A DNA stretch of 64,000 bases from Prosthecobacter gellanilyticus (lineage in GTDB: Bacteria > Verrucomicrobiota > Verrucomicrobiia > Verrucomicrobiales > Verrucomicrobiaceae): assembly GCF_007992435.1 (NCBI RefSeq), contig NZ_BKAG01000019.1, forward strand, positions 1-64,000. Direction: 5' to 3'. The translations under genes and the position numbers were made by a program. Under the pieces are notes generated by a model, which worked only from the letters and a program-made list of their open reading frames with translations, ran no database searches and was not told the DNA's origin. Positions 60,435 through 64,000 of this stretch are shown here, piece by piece (position 1 is the stretch's first letter; each line of letters begins with the position of its first letter).

Positions 60435-61679
60435 ATGAAACGACTCCTCACCTACCTCGCGTTCCACGGCCTCAGCCTTGTCTTGCTGACAGCCCACGCG
60501 GCTGATTTGAGCGTGAGTGTCTCACCACTGACGAGCGGGCCAAAGCATCACTTCTTTGGATACATCGGCCATGTGCGCACGATCCCCTGGAATCAGAGCG
60601 GTCGCTACATTCTGAGCCTGCAGACCACGTTTCAAGACCACATGCCGCGTGCCGAGGATGAAGCGGAGATCGTCTTGATCGATACGCAGAAAGGCAATTC
60701 CATCACGGTGGTGGAGCGCACGCGTGCCTGGAATCCACAGCAGGGCACGATGATGTATTGGAATCCGCAGCAACCGGAGACGCAGTTCTTCTTCAATGAC
60801 CGCGACCCTAAAACACAGGAAGTTTTTTGCGTGCTCTATGACATCGAGAAGCGTCAGCGCATCACTGAGTATCGACATCCCGAAACACCTTTCGGGAATA
60901 GTGGGGTCGCGCAGAAGGGCGGATGGTTTCTCGGCATCAATTACGCTCGCATGGCACGCCTGCGACCCGTGACTGGCTATCCCGAGACTCGTGACTGGAC
61001 CCTCGGAGTCTCGCAGCCTGAGAACGATGGCATCTTCAAGGTGAACATTGCGACGAAGGAAACCAAGCTGCTGGTGTCCTTCAAACAACTCGCCAATGCG
61101 CTGCGTGCCACGCATCCCGAAGTGGATGGGAAGGATCTCTTCATCAATCACACGCTGTGGAACCGTGACGACGACCGCATCTATTTCTTTGTGCGTGGCG
61201 ACTTCGAACTGAAGGACCGCTGCAACATTCCCTGTGTGATGCATGCCGATGGCACAAACCTGCGCCCGCTGGAGACATTCATCGGCGGACATCCTGACTG
61301 GGCTGAGGGTCATCTCATGATCGGCCAGAAGGATGATCGCCAGATCCTCTATGACACGGACAAGATGGAGATCGCTGGTGATCTCGGCACGCCGGAGCTC
61401 TTCCCCAAGCCCGGCGGCGATGTGGCGCTTTCGCCGGATGGAAAGTGGTTCGTGAACGGACATGGCGAGGGCGGTCAGAATTTTTATACCTTCCTGCGTC
61501 TCGCTGATGGCGCTTGGGTGCGCTCTCCAGGCTTCGATCAGGGTGGCTACACCGGTGGTGATCTGCGCATTGATCCAGGTCCACTCTGGAACCGCGACAG
61601 CACTCAGATCCTTGTTCCTGGCATCGGTAAAGATGGCACCCGGCAGTTGTCCATTCTGTCTGTTCAGTCGAAAGAATAG
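60435..61679 (+). CDS. Secreted TolB-like beta-propeller protein
   Basis: 414 aa, signal peptide MKRLLTYLAFHGLSLVLLTAHA. Repeating blade-like segments are seen: IPWNQSGRYILSLQTTF, QQGTMMYWNPQQPETQFFFNDRD, TLWNRDDDRIYFFVRGD, DVALSPDGKWFVNGHGEGGQNFY, LWNRDSTQILVPGI. This is like TolB/WD40-type propellers and the oligogalacturonate lyase fold (PL22), but I cannot see enough to claim lyase activity. It directly precedes a Tat-exported oxidoreductase, 31 bases between, so it probably serves the same sugar pathway (inference). Confidence 0.72.
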   Translation: MKRLLTYLAFHGLSLVLLTAHAADLSVSVSPLTSGPKHHFFGYIGHVRTIPWNQSGRYILSLQTTFQDHMPRAEDEAEIVLIDTQKGNSITVVERTRAWNPQQGTMMYWNPQQPETQFFFNDRDPKTQEVFCVLYDIEKRQRITEYRHPETPFGNSGVAQKGGWFLGINYARMARLRPVTGYPETRDWTLGVSQPENDGIFKVNIATKETKLLVSFKQLANALRATHPEVDGKDLFINHTLWNRDDDRIYFFVRGDFELKDRCNIPCVMHADGTNLRPLETFIGGHPDWAEGHLMIGQKDDRQILYDTDKMEIAGDLGTPELFPKPGGDVALSPDGKWFVNGHGEGGQNFYTFLRLADGAWVRSPGFDQGGYTGGDLRIDPGPLWNRDSTQILVPGIGKDGTRQLSILSVQSKE

Positions 61680-61710
61680 CATCTTCACACTGCTAAATTC
61701 CCGCCTCACT

Positions 61711-62877
61711 ATGAACCGCCGCCATTTCATCGCTGCCACTGCTTCCAGTCTCGCTCTCGCCTCCCATGCTGAACCAGCACGCAAATGGCGTGTGGTCGTG
61801 GTGGGAAACAAGGGAAGCTATGGTCATAGCCTGGACACCATGTGGCTAAAAGTTCCGAGCACGGAAATCGTGGCTGCAGCGGATCCTGATGCGAAGAAGC
61901 TCGAGGCAACGCTGAAGGAGCTGAACATCACCCAGGGCTTTGCGGATTATCATGACATCGCCAAGGCCAAGCCTGATCTGGTGGCTATCGGTCCGGCGAT
62001 GGGGCTGCATCGTGACATGGTGCTGGCGGCAGCGGCTTCGGGTGCTCGCGGCATTTATTTGGAGAAGCCTTTCTGTCGAAACCTTGCCGAGGCGGATGAG
62101 ATCATCGCGGCTTGTGAGAAGCATGGTGTGAAGCTGGCGCTGGCCCATCGCAATCGCTGGCATCCCACACTGCCGTTGGTGAAGAAGCTGGTGGAGGAGG
62201 GTGCCATCGGACGTCTGCTGGAACTGCGCGGTCGTGGCAAGGAAGATCGTCGCGGTGGCATGGAGGACCTTTGGATCCTCGGCTCGCATGTGCTGAACCT
62301 CGGTGTATTTCTGGCAGGCAAGCCGCAGAGCTGCTCGGCCCTGGTGAAGCTGAATGGAAAGCTCGTCACTCCGGCGGATGTGAACCGTGGCAGAGCTGAC
62401 TATGGCCCGATCGCAGGGAACGAAGTGCATGCACGCTTTGACATGAAGTCGGGTGTGCCTTTCTACTTTGATTCGATGCAGGAAGCGGGTGATCCGAAGG
62501 TGGGTTTCGGCCTGCAACTCATCGGCACGAAGGGCATCATCGACATCCGTGTAGACCAGACTCCGCTGGCGCATTTTCTTCCAGGCAATCAGTTTCAGCC
62601 TAACAACGAGCCTCGCACCTGGGTTCCGATCAGCGCGGCGGGCATCGGCAAGGCTGAGCCGGTGGCGGAGATCGGCAAGCAGGTGATGAGCCACACCGCT
62701 GGCGCGCTCGATCTGATCGCCTCCATTGAAGAGAACCGCCAGCCGCAGTGCAGCGCTGTGGATGGTCGCGTGACGGTGGAGATGATCACGGCGGTGCTGG
62801 CTTCGCATGTGCGCCAGGGTGCCAGCGTGAGCTTCCCGCTGGACATCCGGGACAATCCGCTGGCAGACTGGAAGTGA
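61711..62877 (+). CDS. Tat-exported Gfo/Idh/MocA-family oxidoreductase
   Basis: NAD(P)-dependent sugar or cyclitol dehydrogenase family; 388 aa. Twin-arginine signal MNRRHFIAATASSLALASHA supports the ATG at 61711 over 83 upstream residues of open frame. Nucleotide fold WRVVVVGNKGSYGHS (25-40) lacks the classic GxGxxG, and the catalytic lysine motif EKP is at 118-120 (IYLEKPFCRN). HRNRWHPTLPLVKKLVEEGAIGRLLELRGRGKED follows. Export by Tat implies folding with the cofactor inside. The last base of its TGA is the first of the next ATG (TGATG). Confidence 0.9.
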   Translation: MNRRHFIAATASSLALASHAEPARKWRVVVVGNKGSYGHSLDTMWLKVPSTEIVAAADPDAKKLEATLKELNITQGFADYHDIAKAKPDLVAIGPAMGLHRDMVLAAAASGARGIYLEKPFCRNLAEADEIIAACEKHGVKLALAHRNRWHPTLPLVKKLVEEGAIGRLLELRGRGKEDRRGGMEDLWILGSHVLNLGVFLAGKPQSCSALVKLNGKLVTPADVNRGRADYGPIAGNEVHARFDMKSGVPFYFDSMQEAGDPKVGFGLQLIGTKGIIDIRVDQTPLAHFLPGNQFQPNNEPRTWVPISAAGIGKAEPVAEIGKQVMSHTAGALDLIASIEENRQPQCSAVDGRVTVEMITAVLASHVRQGASVSFPLDIRDNPLADWK

Positions 62878-63824
62878 TGAAGCCTTTCCTCCAACGCCTC
62901 ATTCTTCTGCTGGGCGCACTTGCCAGTCACGGTGCTGCGGCTGCCGATGTGCCGGCTCCGACGCATGCCGATGTCGCCTATGGCACGCATGCGAACCAGA
63001 AGCTGGACTTCTGGCAGGCGAAGTCTGACAAACCCACTCCCCTGCTCTTCTTCATCCATGGCGGCGGCTGGATGAACGGGGATAAATCTGGCTTCAACAG
63101 CCAGGCGCTTTATCTCAGATCAGGCATCTCCGTCGTCAGCATCAACTACCGTTTCATCGCGGACGCTGAGAAGGACAAGCTGGTGCCGCCGGTGAAAGGT
63201 CCGCTGCATGATGCGGCGCGTGCCTTGCAGTTCGTGCGCAGCAAGGCTGGTGAATGGAACATCGACAAACAGCGCATCGCCGCCAGTGGCAGCAGTGCGG
63301 GCGCCTGCTCATCACTCTGGCTGGCCTTTCATCCGGATCTGGCGGATGCTGGCAGCAGTGATCCGGTCTCACGTGAGTCCACACGCCTCTGGTGCGTGGC
63401 CGTGGTGCGAGCCCAGACCTCCCTGGATCCGGTGCAGATGCGCGAGTGGACGCCGAACAATGAGTATGGTTACCATGCCTTCGGCTTCAAAGGTGACCGG
63501 ACCAAGGATCAAAAGCCCGCCGATGAGTTTGTGGCGAAGCGTGACTCCATCCTGCCCTGGATCGCTGAATACTCGCCCTATGCGCTGCTGACGGCAGACG
63601 ATCCACCGGTTTACCTTTTCTACGACACACCGCCTGCGGTCGGCCAGCCGCAGAAGAACCCGGCCCACACGGCCAATTTTGGGGTAAAGCTTCAGGAGAA
63701 GTGCCTGAGCATCGGCGTGCCGTGTGAGCTGGTGTATCCCGGGAGTGAGAATGTGAAGCATGCGCGGGTGGAGGATTATCTCATTGAGAAGTTGAACGAG
63801 CCAGCAACGCGAGGCACGAAGTAG
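62877..63824 (+). CDS. Secreted alpha/beta hydrolase (esterase/lipase-like)
   Basis: 315 aa; signal peptide MKPFLQRLILLLGALASHGAAA. HGGGW at 61-65 (oxyanion hole) and nucleophile Ser140 in ASGSSAGACS, then the DDPPVYLFYDTPP and ENVKHARVEDYL segments that hold the Asp and His. The ATG overlaps the preceding stop (TGATG), so the two are co-translated. An open frame reaches back to 62748 but lies inside the oxidoreductase gene. Related to the hydrolase at 51805 but clearly distinct. Confidence 0.9.
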   Translation: MKPFLQRLILLLGALASHGAAAADVPAPTHADVAYGTHANQKLDFWQAKSDKPTPLLFFIHGGGWMNGDKSGFNSQALYLRSGISVVSINYRFIADAEKDKLVPPVKGPLHDAARALQFVRSKAGEWNIDKQRIAASGSSAGACSSLWLAFHPDLADAGSSDPVSRESTRLWCVAVVRAQTSLDPVQMREWTPNNEYGYHAFGFKGDRTKDQKPADEFVAKRDSILPWIAEYSPYALLTADDPPVYLFYDTPPAVGQPQKNPAHTANFGVKLQEKCLSIGVPCELVYPGSENVKHARVEDYLIEKLNEPATRGTK

Positions 63825-63837
63825 GCTGCCCATCGCC

Positions 63838-64000
63838 ATGACCGACCTGCTTCTCACTGCAGATCTTTTTCAACCCGAGGAAACGCTTCGACCGCCCAGT
63901 CAGAGCGGCAGTGTCTTCCTGGCCTTGCTTCCCGCCCCGGATGAAGAGGCTCATTTGCTCGAGCGTTTGCGGGAATGGCAGAGCAAATACAGACTCCAGG
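63838..64000 (+). CDS. Partial gene: 2'-5' RNA ligase-like (LigT fold), runs off the window
   Basis: The first 54 codons are present: MTDLLLTADLFQPEETLRPP, then SGSVFLALLPAPDEEAHLLERLREWQSKYRLQ. The FLALLP...LLERLREWQ pattern is the N-terminal strand-helix of the 2H phosphoesterase/2'-5' RNA ligase family. The two HxT/S motifs would lie outside or at the edge of the window, so the call is tentative. The gene starts 13 bases after the hydrolase. Confidence 0.55.
   Translation, partial: MTDLLLTADLFQPEETLRPPSQSGSVFLALLPAPDEEAHLLERLREWQSKYRLQ

Noticed and set aside
60522-61811. 429-codon minus-strand frame over the beta-propeller gene
   Set aside because: No motif or signal; the plus-strand frame has a signal peptide and repeating blades.
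3617-62606. GTTAGG/CCTAAC as an over-represented uptake-like hexamer
   Set aside because: About 16 copies found against roughly 26 expected from base composition, so the hexamer is not enriched; only the longer TTGGTTA word is kept as a finding.
1-64000. CRISPR array, tRNA, rRNA, IS element or prophage
   Set aside because: No regularly spaced repeats, no clover-leaf or rRNA-like stretch, and no transposase, integrase or phage protein seen on either strand.

Overview
The window looks like chromosomal DNA from a member of the Verrucomicrobiota, most likely close to Prosthecobacter/Verrucomicrobium. The evidence is the mix of genes: two very large secreted dehydrogenase/cytochrome proteins of the PVC type (HEAT-like middle, CxxCH near the C-terminus), four secreted formylglycine sulfatases, lipopolysaccharide enzymes (so a Gram-negative envelope), and high-GC genes in short, strand-switching units. 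Genus assignment is inference. I see no rRNA, tRNA, CRISPR array, transposase or phage gene.

Layout. 1-9 kb: a sulfatase, a medium-chain dehydrogenase, a two-gene histidine kinase unit (multi-PAS HisKA_2-type kinase followed by a REC-PAS-PAS-kinase-REC hybrid) and rlmH. 9-14 kb: a lipoprotein with two CPYT repeats and a 1220-residue PVC dehydrogenase, followed by a structured inverted-repeat element. 14-21.6 kb: a complete four-gene Wadjet anti-plasmid system (jetA-jetB-jetC-jetD, minus strand) whose last gene overlaps an SGNH hydrolase gene by ATGA. 21.7-27 kb: an AsmA-like envelope protein, a small secreted protein and a fused lipid A acyltransferase/heptosyltransferase. 27-32 kb: membrane-anchored nuclease, sulfatase, SpoU rRNA methylase and a membrane pseudokinase.

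31.7-34.8 kb: a ydaO-type (cyclic di-AMP) riboswitch leader, a zinc-ribbon protein, a bacterial PH-domain membrane protein and an SPFH/flotillin-like protein with N-terminal repeats. This is the most unusual block. 34.8-41 kb: a second PVC dehydrogenase, a Cys-rich unknown, a DUF374 acyltransferase, holA and fdhD.

41-64 kb: mostly secreted carbohydrate and ester catabolism: sialate O-acetylesterase, two FAD oxidoreductases (one with an SLH-like C-terminus), two sulfatases, di-heme peroxidase, Tat-exported glycosidase-like protein, pectate-lyase-like protein, two alpha/beta hydrolases, a metallopeptidase-like protein, nucleoside hydrolase, beta-propeller protein and a Tat-exported Gfo/Idh/MocA oxidoreductase. 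An ilvA threonine deaminase and a methyltransferase sit among them. The last gene (2'-5' RNA ligase-like) runs off the window.

How they fit together (inference): the extracytoplasmic sulfatases, esterases, lyases and oxidoreductases suit a heterotroph that degrades sulfated and acetylated polysaccharides. Many starts lack a Shine-Dalgarno sequence and instead follow a pyrimidine-rich tract. Starts given below are often internal to a longer open frame because the longer version begins at TTG/GTG or lacks the signal peptide at its N-terminus.
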